This document shows, one piece after another, positions 52,724 through 62,122 of a DNA stretch of 64,000 nt. Each line of letters begins with the position of its first letter. The first letter of the stretch is position 1. Origin of the DNA: DATFTE01 sp963802575 (GTDB lineage: Bacteria > Acidobacteriota > Terriglobia > Terriglobales > Acidobacteriaceae); the NCBI GenBank assembly GCA_963802575.1, contig CAWDJF010000005.1:372001-436000 (forward strand), read 5' to 3'. The position numbers and the translations under genes were made by a program. The notes below the pieces were generated by a model. It was not told the DNA's origin. It was given only the letters and a program-made list of their open reading frames with translations, and ran no database searches.

Positions 52724-54013
52724 TCAGGTTAGCTTGTTGAGCTTCTTGTAATCATCAAACTTTTCCAGAAAGCGATCAATATCTTTCTTTCGCAGGTAGT
52801 AAGGAGTTGATAGCCTCAGCTTCGAGGGCTCTCCACCGCGAATGCGAATCTTTTGCGTCTTCCACATCCAGTTTTCGAGATCCATGCGATGGATAGGAGG
52901 AACATTCACAGTCGTGATCGCACAACGCATCTTCGGATCGGGAGAAGTCCAAGATTCGGCGCCGCGCTTGGTCATCTCCGCCAGCATGTAGTTTCCGAGC
53001 TCGCGATGGCGCTGTTCGATCCGTGGCATGCCGATCTGATTCGCCAACTGAATGGCGGCGCGCAAACCGCAAAGCGATGGAACATTGGACGACCCTATGC
53101 GCTGGAAACGTTCGGCGCGAAGCTGAGGCTCGTCCCAACCTTCGGTCGCGATCGTGTTCCACATCCGGTCGATGACTTCGTTGCGCACGTAGAGGAAGCC
53201 CGAGCCTTTAGGTGCCTGCAGCCACTTGTGCGGACTGGCTGAATAGAGATCGCAGTGCAAGCTCGACAGATCAAGCTGCATCATGCCGGGAACGTGAGCG
53301 CCGTCGACTGCGGAGAGAATGCCTTTGGATCGCGCCAGGTCGCACAGGTCTTTTGCCGGCAGTACGACTCCCGTGACGGTTGTGATGTGGCTGAAGAAAA
53401 TCACGCGGGTGCGCGGTGTGATTGCCTGATCGAAAAGATTCAGCACCTGACCGGGGTTCTCCACCGGTTTCGGCAGAGTTACTTTCTTGACCACAATCCC
53501 GTAGCGTTTGGCTTTGAGCTGCCAGGGCTGCTCGCCGCCGGGATGCTCCTGATCGGTCATCAATACTTCGTCGCCCGCCTTCATATCGATCCCATTGGCG
53601 ATGTAGCTATTGCCTTCGGTCGCGTTTCGCACCAGCGCAATCTCATCGCGATGGCAACCGACAAACTCAGCCAACGGGTCTCGAAACTCGTTCCACGCCG
53701 CATATCCCCAAATCGGATAGTCCTCGGGATCCTGCTGATCCATCTTCTCAGTCTGGTTATAAGCGTCGAAAATGGCCCGCAAGACGGGCGCGGGGCTGGA
53801 CCCAACGGTGCCGTTGTTGAGATAAATCTCGTCCGCGGGAATCAGGAATTGCTTACGCAGTTCGTCCCAATAGGCGTCCTGGTTCTGGTCGAACAGTTTG
53901 GCGTCGGGAAGGGAAGCAGGGGCCTTCTCCACCTGCGCAAACAGGGGATTGCGAAATGCAACACCCGCAGCCACTGCGGCCGAACTGGCGAGGAAACCGC
54001 GGCGATCCAGCAA
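52724..54013 (-). CDS. Tat-exported class V aminotransferase-like enzyme
   Basis: 429 residues of the isopenicillin-N-epimerase/cysteine-desulfurase fold. TTG start at 54013 with GGAGG at spacing 6. The N-terminus LDRRGFLASSAAVAAGVAF is a twin-arginine signal. PLP-binding lysine in SASPHKWLQAP; DGAHVPG holds the PLP-contacting Asp. Exported PLP enzymes of this group exist but are uncommon, and the substrate is unknown. Confidence 0.88.
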   Translation of the reverse strand: MLDRRGFLASSAAVAAGVAFRNPLFAQVEKAPASLPDAKLFDQNQDAYWDELRKQFLIPADEIYLNNGTVGSSPAPVLRAIFDAYNQTEKMDQQDPEDYPIWGYAAWNEFRDPLAEFVGCHRDEIALVRNATEGNSYIANGIDMKAGDEVLMTDQEHPGGEQPWQLKAKRYGIVVKKVTLPKPVENPGQVLNLFDQAITPRTRVIFFSHITTVTGVVLPAKDLCDLARSKGILSAVDGAHVPGMMQLDLSSLHCDLYSASPHKWLQAPKGSGFLYVRNEVIDRMWNTIATEGWDEPQLRAERFQRIGSSNVPSLCGLRAAIQLANQIGMPRIEQRHRELGNYMLAEMTKRGAESWTSPDPKMRCAITTVNVPPIHRMDLENWMWKTQKIRIRGGEPSKLRLSTPYYLRKKDIDRFLEKFDDYKKLNKLT

Positions 54014-54245
54014 TGAGCACCTCCGGTTTTAGGGAAACAGGTCATGTTACACCCGGGATGTGGTTCAGGCGAAACAGCTTAGGTTCGGAACCCAAGAGGA
54101 GGCCAGAAGAGGGCGGATGAGTCAGGCAAGCTGGTTGCACTCGGGGTTCACGCTCAATCAAAGAAATCCAAAGAGGGTAACCCCGCGAGCTCTTTCTGCG
54201 TCCAACTGAACAGAGAAATCCCGGGGAACGTGTCTCCAACAGGGC

Positions 54246-54251
54246 TATAAT
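54246..54251 (+). promoter_or_regulatory. Putative -10 box of the M48 protease gene
   Basis: Perfect TATAAT, 41 bases before ATG 54293. No clear -35. A GGGAG ribosome binding site precedes the ATG. Confidence 0.45.
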
Positions 54252-54292
54252 CGCGGTTAGGCCCCGCCGGTAAGACGGGAAAGGGAGCGGTC

Positions 54293-55393
54293 ATGAAGTT
54301 CCGAATCACAGCGGTAACGGTCGCGCTGATCTTGTTCGCAGCGCCCTTCAGTTTTTCAGCTGACAACAAGTCGAGCGGCCAACCCGATGACAGCACCAAT
54401 AATGCGCAGTCGCAACCCCCGACCGTCCAACCCGCCGATCCCGACCAAGTAAAACACGATGGCGGAAAGACAGATGTGGAAGCGGTCGGCAACCGCAATG
54501 TCGGTTGCAACCGCGGATTCGGAAACTGGTACAGCGTCGAGAAACAGATTGCGATGGGCAAGGCCTATTCGCAGCAGGTTGAATCGAGCGCGAAGATGGT
54601 GCAGGATCCGGTTGTCACGGAGTATATCAACCGCCTCGGTCAGAACCTGGTGCGCAACTCCGATTCGCAAGTCCCCTTCACCATCAAAGTCATCGACTCC
54701 GACGAAATCAACGCCTTCGCGCTTCCCGGCGGATTCTTCTACGTGAACTCTGGCTTGATTCTGGCGGCCGATGAAGAAGCGGAACTCGCCGGAGTCATGT
54801 CACATGAGATCGCGCACGTAGCCGCTTGCCATGCGGCTCGCGAGAATACCCGCGGCAACATCATGAACATGGCCACGATCCCGCTCATCTTCGTAGGGGG
54901 TGGAATTGGTTATGCGGGGTACGAGGCGGCCGGTCTGGCACTGCCGATGACGTTCCTCAAATTCTCGCGCAACTTCGAGTCGGAAGCCGATTACCTCGGC
55001 CTGCAATACATGTACAAGTCGGGATACGATCCGCAGGCCTTCATCAGCTTCTTTGAAAAGGTGCAGGCACAGGAGAAGAAGAAGCCGGGCACGCTTTCGA
55101 AGGCGTTCTCGACGCACCCGCAAACTCCAGACCGGATTGAAAAATCGCAGGAAGAGATTTCGCAAATTCTTCCCGCGCGGCCTCAATACATCGTCACCAC
55201 CTCTGAGTTTAACGATGTGAAATCGCGCCTCGCAGCCATTGAAAACCGTCACAAGGTGCTGGAGCAGAAGGACAACAACAAGCCCAGCTTGCGCCGCACA
55301 TCGACGACTGACAAGACCAGCCAGGATGGCCAGTCTACCCCCGGCGACGATCATCCGACGCTCAAGCGGCGTCCCGACGACAACAACAACTAA
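54293..55393 (+). CDS. M48-family zinc metalloprotease
   Basis: 366 residues, exported: signal peptide (AVTVALILFAAPFSFSA), then an Asp/Gln/Pro-rich linker to residue about 60, then the BepA/LoiP-like protease domain. Zinc motif HEIAHVAACHA (HExxH), third ligand Glu in FESEADYLGLQYM. The C-terminal tail is charged. Likely role in envelope protein quality control. Confidence 0.92.
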   Translation: MKFRITAVTVALILFAAPFSFSADNKSSGQPDDSTNNAQSQPPTVQPADPDQVKHDGGKTDVEAVGNRNVGCNRGFGNWYSVEKQIAMGKAYSQQVESSAKMVQDPVVTEYINRLGQNLVRNSDSQVPFTIKVIDSDEINAFALPGGFFYVNSGLILAADEEAELAGVMSHEIAHVAACHAARENTRGNIMNMATIPLIFVGGGIGYAGYEAAGLALPMTFLKFSRNFESEADYLGLQYMYKSGYDPQAFISFFEKVQAQEKKKPGTLSKAFSTHPQTPDRIEKSQEEISQILPARPQYIVTTSEFNDVKSRLAAIENRHKVLEQKDNNKPSLRRTSTTDKTSQDGQSTPGDDHPTLKRRPDDNNN

Positions 55394-55414
55394 TTTGTTA
55401 CTAGTCTTGCAAGG

Positions 55415-55447
55415 ACCGGCGGCTTTGGCTGCCGGTTTTGTTTTGAC
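55415..55447 (+). terminator. Terminator after the M48 protease
   Basis: Stem ACCGGCGGC/GCTGCCGGT (55415-55436) with loop TTTG, followed by TTTTGTTTTG. It lies 22 bases after the stop. Confidence 0.8.
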
Positions 55448-55482
55448 CGAAATCCCGTCTGTCCAAGGGTTCCCCTGACGCT

Positions 55483-56955
55483 TCAGAATTGGTAGTTGAA
55501 TTCCAGGTAGGTCATTCCCGCTTTGCGACCTTTCAATGAGTTCGTCATCGTAGCTTTTCCGGAAAGCGCTCCTACGTACGCGGAGATGCCGAAGCCGGTT
55601 GCAGTTTTGTAATCCACACTGAAATCCACGAAATCGGCCAAGCCTCCCCGGGCTTTGGAAGGCAGGCCCTCAAAGCCGAAACTGGTGTTTTGGTAGGCGC
55701 CGCTGCCCTGGTACCAGAGGTCATTGTGTCCATGCAGCTTGACCTTGTGAAGTTCGCTGCGCAGCCAGAGTTTGTCGGAGGGACGCAAGATGAGCTGGCC
55801 TGTGTAGTCTTCGACATTCTGGAGTGTGTAGAAGGGCAAACGGGCGTACTGACGATCGGTGGGAAGCATCTGGAAAAAAGTAGTGTGCTTGGCATCATTA
55901 GGATCGCCGTCGGCGCTGGCCATCAGGGCTCCGGAGCGGAGCCAGGGGCGCAAGTATTTCAGCAGCCACACTCTGGGTGGCTGCCAGCCGCCTTCGGCGG
56001 TTACGGCCGCGGCGTGATGGTGAAGGGTCCCCCAGTCTCCGGTTTGGCCGGCCGCCCAGACCAGGATGTCCCAGCGGCCTATCTTGATGATCGGGAAGTT
56101 CAGGATGTAGTCGAATCCTAAGGTGCCGACTCGGATGGGCTCGTGGTCGGCTTCTCGTGCAGCGAGGGGGCGATTGTCGGTTTTGAGGACGTCGTCTCTC
56201 TCGTCGAAATAACCTACTGCGAAGACGCGGGCCTCAGATGCGGTTCTGCGCGTCGGAAACTCGCGCGTATAGGAGGCGTAGAGAAGATCTACGTTGACTT
56301 CTCCCATTCCATTCAACTGGTAAGTGCCTCTGGTGGGGCGAGCGGCAACGAAGGTTACGTTGTTCTGGCTGCCGAAATCATCAGAAAAATGGATGCCATC
56401 GAAGCTGCGGCTGGCGGGGGTCCAGTACGAGTCGCCGATGAGGCGTTGGGCGATGCGCTGCTGCTTCAAGAACATGAGAGTGTTGTCGGATGTGCGGCCT
56501 TCATTGCCTTCGGCAAAATCGAAACGGCCCAATTGCAAGACACCGCCGTTGTGCGTGAGCCCGGGGAGAGAAATGTACCCTTGCTTAAGGTAGAGACTGG
56601 CCCCGTTTCGATTGAAATTGTTGGCGACGAAGTATGTGGCGCCCAAACCAAGAGGAATCTGCGTTCCAGGAAAAAATGCGTCATCGGGTAAGCCGATCAG
56701 AGTGGGCTGGGAAAGTTCGATTTTCCAATCAAACTTCTGACGATGCTGCGAGAAGGCCACGTTGAGCAGAGTTTCTCCGAAACCATAGCGGGTTGTTGGA
56801 CTGTTCTGATAGAACCAGTTCCAGCCTTCACCGCGGAGACGAACGTTTCCGCTTACGCTGATAGTTCCGAGATGGAGCGAGCTCTGCTGTCCTTGCAGCA
56901 GCGAGACACAAAAAAGCAGAACAAGAATGGGAATAGAGCTACGGAGAACGGTCAT
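55483..56955 (-). CDS. Alginate-export-like outer membrane protein
   Basis: 490 residues from ATG 56955. Signal peptide (IPILVLLFCVSLLQGQ), then a beta-rich sequence with alternating aromatic residues, ending EFNYQF, with the terminal Phe of outer-membrane barrels. Segments GNVRLRGEGWNWFYQ, LKQGYISLPG and LRPSDKLWLRSELHK resemble AlgE-type porins. Substrate unknown. Alternative: a general DUF1302-like porin. Confidence 0.8.
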   Translation of the reverse strand: MTVLRSSIPILVLLFCVSLLQGQQSSLHLGTISVSGNVRLRGEGWNWFYQNSPTTRYGFGETLLNVAFSQHRQKFDWKIELSQPTLIGLPDDAFFPGTQIPLGLGATYFVANNFNRNGASLYLKQGYISLPGLTHNGGVLQLGRFDFAEGNEGRTSDNTLMFLKQQRIAQRLIGDSYWTPASRSFDGIHFSDDFGSQNNVTFVAARPTRGTYQLNGMGEVNVDLLYASYTREFPTRRTASEARVFAVGYFDERDDVLKTDNRPLAAREADHEPIRVGTLGFDYILNFPIIKIGRWDILVWAAGQTGDWGTLHHHAAAVTAEGGWQPPRVWLLKYLRPWLRSGALMASADGDPNDAKHTTFFQMLPTDRQYARLPFYTLQNVEDYTGQLILRPSDKLWLRSELHKVKLHGHNDLWYQGSGAYQNTSFGFEGLPSKARGGLADFVDFSVDYKTATGFGISAYVGALSGKATMTNSLKGRKAGMTYLEFNYQF

Positions 56956-57001
56956 GCTAGCCGCTCGGAATAGTATCACCGTCCGCTTGGCTCTCGCGAG
57001 C

Positions 57002-57031
57002 AAACAAAAAGCCACGAGTGGACCTCGTGGC
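57002..57031 (-). terminator. Terminator of the gene at 57051
   Basis: Stem GCCACGAG (57011-57018) / CTCGTGGC (57024-57031). On the minus strand it is followed by TTTTTGTTTG. Confidence 0.8.
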
Positions 57032-57050
57032 CCTTGCCGTTACCTGAATC

Positions 57051-57287
57051 TTACGCGGCTTCTTTGGTGGCCAGAGAAGCGACCCGTCCGCTGGCTTGGG
57101 TCGTGGGGTCCACCACCTTCATCTCCTGCCAGTCGTAAGGGAATTCTTTGCCGCAATCGAGGCAGACTACATAAGTGCCGGTGAGGGAAGCTGCCTTGGT
57201 CCGACGGGTTGCTCCACGAACAGTAATAGGAAAGCTATAGTTGTTGTGCCAGCAACCGAAGAAGGTATTGAACAATTTCGCGATCAT
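57051..57287 (-). CDS. Small zinc-ribbon-like protein
   Basis: 78 residues from ATG 57287 (GGAGG at spacing 4). CWHNN near residue 12, then a C-x2-C in VVCLDCGKEFPYDWQEM. The pairing of Cys-x2-Cys with upstream Cys/His suggests a small metal-binding protein. No partner is obvious. The gene has its own strong terminator. Confidence 0.75.
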   Translation of the reverse strand: MIAKLFNTFFGCWHNNYSFPITVRGATRRTKAASLTGTYVVCLDCGKEFPYDWQEMKVVDPTTQASGRVASLATKEAA

Positions 57288-57468
57288 AATTCCTCCCGAC
57301 AGCCAGAGCGCAACTTCCGCCTGTTTCCCAGGACTCCCCAAACTTAATTACTTAGATTCAACACCCATCCAAAAGGTTCGACAAGTACGTACTCCACCAG
57401 CTGATGCCGCGGATTGCTGTCCGCAGCAACTTATTGCTGAGATTGGTGTTAACCGATGATCGCCGGTG

Positions 57469-57494
57469 AACATGGAGCCAAAAGGCTCCATGTT
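57469..57494. terminator. Hairpin after the sigma/anti-sigma genes
   Basis: Perfect 11-bp stem AACATGGAGCC/GGCTCCATGTT with loop AAAA (TTTT on the minus strand). No T run on either side, so it may stabilise the mRNA end and not be a full terminator. Confidence 0.55.
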
Positions 57495-57535
57495 GAGCAA
57501 TAGCTTTATAGGGAATCCCGGTGATGAAGCCCAAA

Positions 57536-57793
57536 CTAGACCGTTTCGGGCCCTGCCTTCTTGCGTCCTTGGCACTTCGACATGATGGCCGAGCGCAATC
57601 GGGTGCGGAGATCGTCGGGCAGTTCGTAGAGCTGCGAGTCGCGGTAGATCTCGATGGTCTTCTTGGTGGTATCGCAGACGACATAGCAGTTATGGCACCA
57701 GGCCAAATGATCCTCGAGTTCCGCCTTGGTGCGGGAATCGATGGCGCCGTCTAAATAATTGGTTAGCTCTTGCAAGAATTCAGAGCATTTCAC
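57536..57793 (-). CDS. Anti-sigma factor, zinc-finger (zf-HC2) type
   Basis: 85 residues, soluble. Zinc motif H-x3-C-x2-C in DHLAWCHNCYVVC, with Cys3 as the upstream ligand in KCSEFLQELTNYLD. It is expected to bind and block the ECF sigma factor whose gene it overlaps by four bases. Without a membrane segment, it probably senses redox or metals in the cytoplasm. Confidence 0.9.
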   Translation of the reverse strand: MKCSEFLQELTNYLDGAIDSRTKAELEDHLAWCHNCYVVCDTTKKTIEIYRDSQLYELPDDLRTRLRSAIMSKCQGRKKAGPETV

Positions 57794-58419
57794 TGTTTCG
57801 CATCTCCGCTCTCACGTTTCTGGAAGTAACGGCTGAGCCGCTCTCGAAGCTGCAGCCGAGCCCGCAGCAGCCTCGATTTGACCGCGGGAATGCTCAAGTC
57901 GAGAGCATCCGCCGTTTCTTCGGTCGACAAACCTTCCACATCCCGCAGGACAAACACCGTCCTGAAACTGGGAGGAAGGCCTTGAATCGTGCGAGTCAAG
58001 ATGTCCCGCAACTCGGCTTGGCTATACTGCTGCTCCGGGTTGGGGCTCCAATCCGCCACTTCGCGCGGAAGGGAATCATCCTCGGTCTTGACGTCTTCGT
58101 CCAGTGAAACAGTGCGTTCAGGGCGACGGCGCCGCAACTTCATCAGCGCTTCGTTCACCGCAATACGCACCAGCCAGGTGTAAAACTTTGACTGGCCCTG
58201 GAACTGATGCAGGTTTCCGTAGGCTTTCAGGAACGCGTCTTGCACTACATCTTCAGCATCTTCACGATTCTGCGTGATGTGCTGCGCAATGCGGAATACG
58301 TTCCGATCGTAACGACGGACCAACTCTTCGAAGGCTCCGACGTCGCCGCCCTTGGCTGCCTGAACCAGCGCCAGTTCATCACTGACGGGCTCACCTACCT
58401 TTGGTTGGATGGCACTCAT
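57790..58419 (-). CDS. ECF RNA polymerase sigma factor
   Basis: 209 residues, sigma-70 family region 2 (NREDAEDVVQDAF; KFYTWLVRIAVNEALMKLRR) and region 4 (IQGLPPSFRTVFVLRDVEG; IPAVKSRLLRARLQL). Paired with an overlapping zf-HC2 anti-sigma gene. A GGAACG sequence on the minus strand (58516-58511) followed by TAACGG after 16 bases might be its own ECF-type promoter. Confidence 0.93.
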   Translation of the reverse strand: MSAIQPKVGEPVSDELALVQAAKGGDVGAFEELVRRYDRNVFRIAQHITQNREDAEDVVQDAFLKAYGNLHQFQGQSKFYTWLVRIAVNEALMKLRRRRPERTVSLDEDVKTEDDSLPREVADWSPNPEQQYSQAELRDILTRTIQGLPPSFRTVFVLRDVEGLSTEETADALDLSIPAVKSRLLRARLQLRERLSRYFQKRESGDAKQ

Positions 58420-58624
58420 TGTTAGTCCGATGCAACAATTTTCAAGTCAACCCGGCGCAAACGGAACTAGTATTCTACTTGGTAACCGCCGTTACGGGTA
58501 ATTGTTTTGACGTTCCCTCTCGCCTCCGGTTTGCTATAAATACGGCCGTGGCAAGCGGAGGGTGCCCATCCTGATACCTTTAGTCCTACGACCAACGGCC
58601 AGCGACGCGTGCATTTAAGTACCA

Positions 58625-58630
58625 TATAAT
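58625..58630 (+). promoter_or_regulatory. Putative -10 box for the gene at 58695
   Basis: Perfect TATAAT, 65 bases before the ATG. The rest of the 275-base divergent spacer has no gene. Confidence 0.4.
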
Positions 58631-58694
58631 CAAAGTTTAGGACCAAGATCGCAGTGGGACGCTTTGGCGCCCACGTTCATGGGGACGGGTGGCA

Positions 58695-59819
58695 ATGGCT
58701 GACAAGAACCGGCTCAAGCAGATGGTCGAATCGGCGGTTTCCAAGGTGCTCGAGAAGCATCTTCCCGAGATTCGCGAAGATCTGGCAGACCGAATTCTTC
58801 AGGAGATTGGCCCGCAACTCACCGCCGCGGCTAGCGCCCCAGCCGCTGCCAACAATGCCCCGAGCGATCTACTCAAGTCGATCTCAGCCATCCATGCCGG
58901 AAACAATCAAAAGGAAATTCTGCGCGGACTTCTTGACGGAACCAGCCAATACTGCGGCCGGGCTGCGCTATTCGTTGTCAAAGGCGGCGCGGCTACGGGA
59001 TGGGAAGGACGCGGCTTCGCCAACAACGACGGCGTGAAGAACTTTGCCCTCGATGTGGTCAAGGGAGTTGCCGCCCGCACCTTGCAATCGCGGCTGACCT
59101 ATACGGGAACCACCGACGACATGGACGCAGAGTTCATCGCCCTGATGGGAGCGCCGTCCCAGGATCGCAATATCGTTCTGCCGCTGCTGCTGAAGGATAA
59201 AGTTGCGGCCTTGATCTATGCCGACTCGGGGTCATCCGAGAATCCCACTGACGATGCAGCTCTCGAAGTGCTCGTCACTTCAACCAGCGCATGGCTCGAG
59301 GTCATTTCGCTGCGCAAGCAGGCGCAGAAAGACGGAAGCGCCGAAGCACCGGTGGAGCGAGCGGAAGCGCCGCCAGCACCCGTGCAGGCTGTCTCGTCTT
59401 TCTCCGACCCCTTTGCCGGGCATGCTCCCATGCACGCTGCCAAGCCGCCGGTAATCGAGCAGCCAGAAGCGGAGCCTGAGCCAGTCGCCGTCGCTGCTGC
59501 TGCAGCCGCACCAGCAGTGGCAAAAGACACATTTGCGCATCTTTCGCCGGAAGACGCCGATACTCACCGCAAGGCGCAGCGCTTCGCCCGCCTGCTGGTG
59601 GATGAGATCAAGCTCTACAACCAGGTAAAGGTTTCCGAAGGACGCAAAAACAAAGATTTGTACGATCGTTTGAAGGAAGACATCGAGAAGAGCCGCTCCA
59701 CCTACACCAAGCGATACGGCAACACGGCGGCAGCCAGCGCCGACTATTTCAGCAGCGAACTCGTCCGCAGCCTTGCGGAAGATGACATTTCCATCATGGG
59801 CGCCAATTTTCGGCGATAA
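58695..59819 (+). CDS. GAF-like protein with conserved C-terminal helical domain
   Basis: 374 residues, cytoplasmic. Helical N-terminus (RLKQMVESAVSKVLEKHL). Residues about 70-210 form a GAF-like sensor (EILRGLLDGTSQYCGRAALF; IVLPLLLKDKVAALIYADSG). An Ala/Pro/Glu-rich linker follows (about 215-285). The C-terminus (AQRFARLLVDEIKLYNQVKV; DLYDRLKEDIEKSRSTYTKR) is a helical unit I recall from other acidobacterial and deltaproteobacterial proteins of unknown role. ATG 58695 chosen over GTG 58689. Confidence 0.8.
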   Translation: MADKNRLKQMVESAVSKVLEKHLPEIREDLADRILQEIGPQLTAAASAPAAANNAPSDLLKSISAIHAGNNQKEILRGLLDGTSQYCGRAALFVVKGGAATGWEGRGFANNDGVKNFALDVVKGVAARTLQSRLTYTGTTDDMDAEFIALMGAPSQDRNIVLPLLLKDKVAALIYADSGSSENPTDDAALEVLVTSTSAWLEVISLRKQAQKDGSAEAPVERAEAPPAPVQAVSSFSDPFAGHAPMHAAKPPVIEQPEAEPEPVAVAAAAAAPAVAKDTFAHLSPEDADTHRKAQRFARLLVDEIKLYNQVKVSEGRKNKDLYDRLKEDIEKSRSTYTKRYGNTAAASADYFSSELVRSLAEDDISIMGANFRR

Positions 59820-59829
59820 TTAGAGAAGA

Positions 59830-62121
59830 GTGGTACTACTTCGTCGGCAACTGATTTCCGTTTTGATTCTAGGGCTGCTGGGGAGCGATTGCGCTCTGAC
59901 GGCGCAAACTTCCGCGGCTCCGACTTCCTCGAACGATAGCCAAGCGGCGCCAAAAAAGCCGGTCGCCAAGAAAAAAGCCACCACAGCGCAAAAGAAAAAG
60001 CGATCCTCTCCGCGCTTGCAGAGAATGCGTCAGGCTTTCGTCTCCTCGGCAAGCTTGAAGCCGATGGCGCGGCAGCTTTTGCAGGATCGCACTCCGGCTG
60101 GCTATACAGGGGTCGAGTCTTACGCCAGCCGCCACGCGAAAGAAGACGCAGGGGCGCTGGCTTGGCTCGTGTTGGGATATGCGCACACTCTCGATCGTGA
60201 CTTCGTCAAGGCCGTCGATCCGCTGAATCGCGCCAAATTACATGCCGGCGACATCGGCGACTACGTGAATTATTACTTGGGCAACGCTTATTTCCAGACG
60301 GGACGAACGGCGGAAGCGATTGCCACTCTTGGGGAGTTTGACAAGACTTATCCCGACTCGTTGTTGATTCGCGATGCGCGCGTGTTATATGCGAACGCCC
60401 TGCTCAGCGAGGCCCGCCCGCAGGAAGCGATTGACGTTCTCGAAAGAGAAAGACAGCCGACCCGCGTCGATCTCGAACTCGCATTGGGGCGCGCCTACGA
60501 AGGCGCCGGGCAAAACGCGAAAGCCGTCACCATCTTTCGCAATCTATATTTCAATTTTCCGCTAAGCGGAGAATCCACCACTGCCGACTCTGAACTGAGA
60601 AAGTTGGGAGCGGCGGGAACGCTTGCTCCCCCGCCGCTCACGGATCGCCGCACTCGCGCCGATCTTCTGGCGAAGGGCAAGCGCTACGTGGACGCGGCAA
60701 ACGAATACCGGGATCTGCTCGATGAGGTAAGTCCCGCCGACAAACCGTCGATTCAGCTGGCGATTGCCACGAATTTGCGGCACGCAGGGCAAGGCAGAGA
60801 GGCGAAGAAAATTCTGGACTCGATCTCGAGCCCGACGCCCGAGATCAATGCCGAGCGCCTGTTCAATCTGGGAGAGATCGCTCGCTCTTCCGACGACGAC
60901 AACAGCTTCCTACAGTATCTCGATCAGCTGCGGCAGGCCTCTCCCACGTCGCCATGGCTTGAGCAGGCACTACTTTCGGCGGGAAACATCTACTTGTTGC
61001 GGCACGACTACGACAAGGCCATCGATTCCTTCCGCGAACTGCAAGCCCGCTTCCCAAACGGTGTAAAGGCCTCCTACGCGCATTGGAAGGCGACTTGGCT
61101 GAGTTTGCGCCAGGGTAGGAACGACGACGCAAAGGCAGGATTCGAAAAGCAGATCGCGCTTTACCCTGAGTCTGGCGAAATTCCAGCAGCGCTCTATTGG
61201 CGAGGAAGACTTGCGGAAGAAGATAACGATCTTCCGACAGCGCAGGCTTATTACACCAAGATCTCGGCTCGCTTCCGTAACTATTATTACGGAGAACTGG
61301 CGCGGCAACGCTTGAGCAAGATTAAGAGCGAGGCCGAGCCTCCACACCTTGCGTTGCTCGACAGAATTCCGCCGCTCAATTCCACGGGAAAAGTCGTGCA
61401 GGATCCTGTTCCGACCGACAACCTGCGAGTGCAAAAAGCCGAACTGCTGGAGAATGGCGCACTCCTCGATTTCTCGGTGAAAGAGTTGCAGGCCGCGGCT
61501 GCCGAAGAAAAAGGGAACTGGCTCGCCCCCGAAATCGCGCGCATGTACCAGGATGTAGGTCGCTTCGATGTGGCCGTCGAAACCCTCAAGCGCGCGGTTC
61601 CGAATTACTTTGCCATCGATCTAACCAGCCTGCCGCGCTCCTACTGGGAGGGATTGTTCCCCAAGCCTTATTGGGCCGACCTGAAGCGCTTCTCATCCGA
61701 CAATGCGCTCGATCCCTATCTCGTGGCCTCGCTCATCCGCCAGGAGTCCGAGTTCAATCCCAATGCCGTCTCACGCAAAGATGCCGTCGGACTGATGCAA
61801 CTCCTGCCAAAGGTCGGCAAAGGTGTCGCCAAGCAAGAGAAGCTGAAGCATTACTCGGCCCAGGAATTATTTACTCCGTCGGTGAACATGCAGCTGGGCA
61901 CTAAGTATTTCCGCACCATGGTCGACAAATTTGGCGCCTTCGAGTACGCGCTCGCCGCCTATAACGCCGGATCCGATCGCGTACAGGATTGGATGGGGCA
62001 AGGCAAGTACCGCGACGTGCCGGAATTCGTTGAGTCCATTCCATTCACCGAAACGCGGGAATATGTGCAGGCCATCGTCCGCAATGCCAACGTCTACAAA
62101 CAACTCTACGGAACCCCGTAG
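59830..62121 (+). CDS. Soluble lytic transglycosylase (Slt70-like)
   Basis: Cleaves the peptidoglycan glycan strand to 1,6-anhydroMurNAc ends. 763 residues from GTG 59830. The signal peptide (LISVLILGLLGSDCALTAQ) could also be a lipoprotein signal. A basic Lys-rich linker follows, then long alpha-superhelical TPR-like repeats to about residue 560. The SLT domain has catalytic E639 in SLIRQESEFNPNAVS, GLMQLLPKVGKG and YALAAYNAGSDRVQDW. Starts 10 bases after the GAF-like gene, so they may be co-transcribed. Confidence 0.93.
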   Translation: MVLLRRQLISVLILGLLGSDCALTAQTSAAPTSSNDSQAAPKKPVAKKKATTAQKKKRSSPRLQRMRQAFVSSASLKPMARQLLQDRTPAGYTGVESYASRHAKEDAGALAWLVLGYAHTLDRDFVKAVDPLNRAKLHAGDIGDYVNYYLGNAYFQTGRTAEAIATLGEFDKTYPDSLLIRDARVLYANALLSEARPQEAIDVLERERQPTRVDLELALGRAYEGAGQNAKAVTIFRNLYFNFPLSGESTTADSELRKLGAAGTLAPPPLTDRRTRADLLAKGKRYVDAANEYRDLLDEVSPADKPSIQLAIATNLRHAGQGREAKKILDSISSPTPEINAERLFNLGEIARSSDDDNSFLQYLDQLRQASPTSPWLEQALLSAGNIYLLRHDYDKAIDSFRELQARFPNGVKASYAHWKATWLSLRQGRNDDAKAGFEKQIALYPESGEIPAALYWRGRLAEEDNDLPTAQAYYTKISARFRNYYYGELARQRLSKIKSEAEPPHLALLDRIPPLNSTGKVVQDPVPTDNLRVQKAELLENGALLDFSVKELQAAAAEEKGNWLAPEIARMYQDVGRFDVAVETLKRAVPNYFAIDLTSLPRSYWEGLFPKPYWADLKRFSSDNALDPYLVASLIRQESEFNPNAVSRKDAVGLMQLLPKVGKGVAKQEKLKHYSAQELFTPSVNMQLGTKYFRTMVDKFGAFEYALAAYNAGSDRVQDWMGQGKYRDVPEFVESIPFTETREYVQAIVRNANVYKQLYGTP

Positions 62122-62122
62122 G

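Noticed and set aside
53255..54016. A 253-residue open frame opposite the class V aminotransferase
   Set aside because: Antisense shadow without a start signal or recognisable domain.
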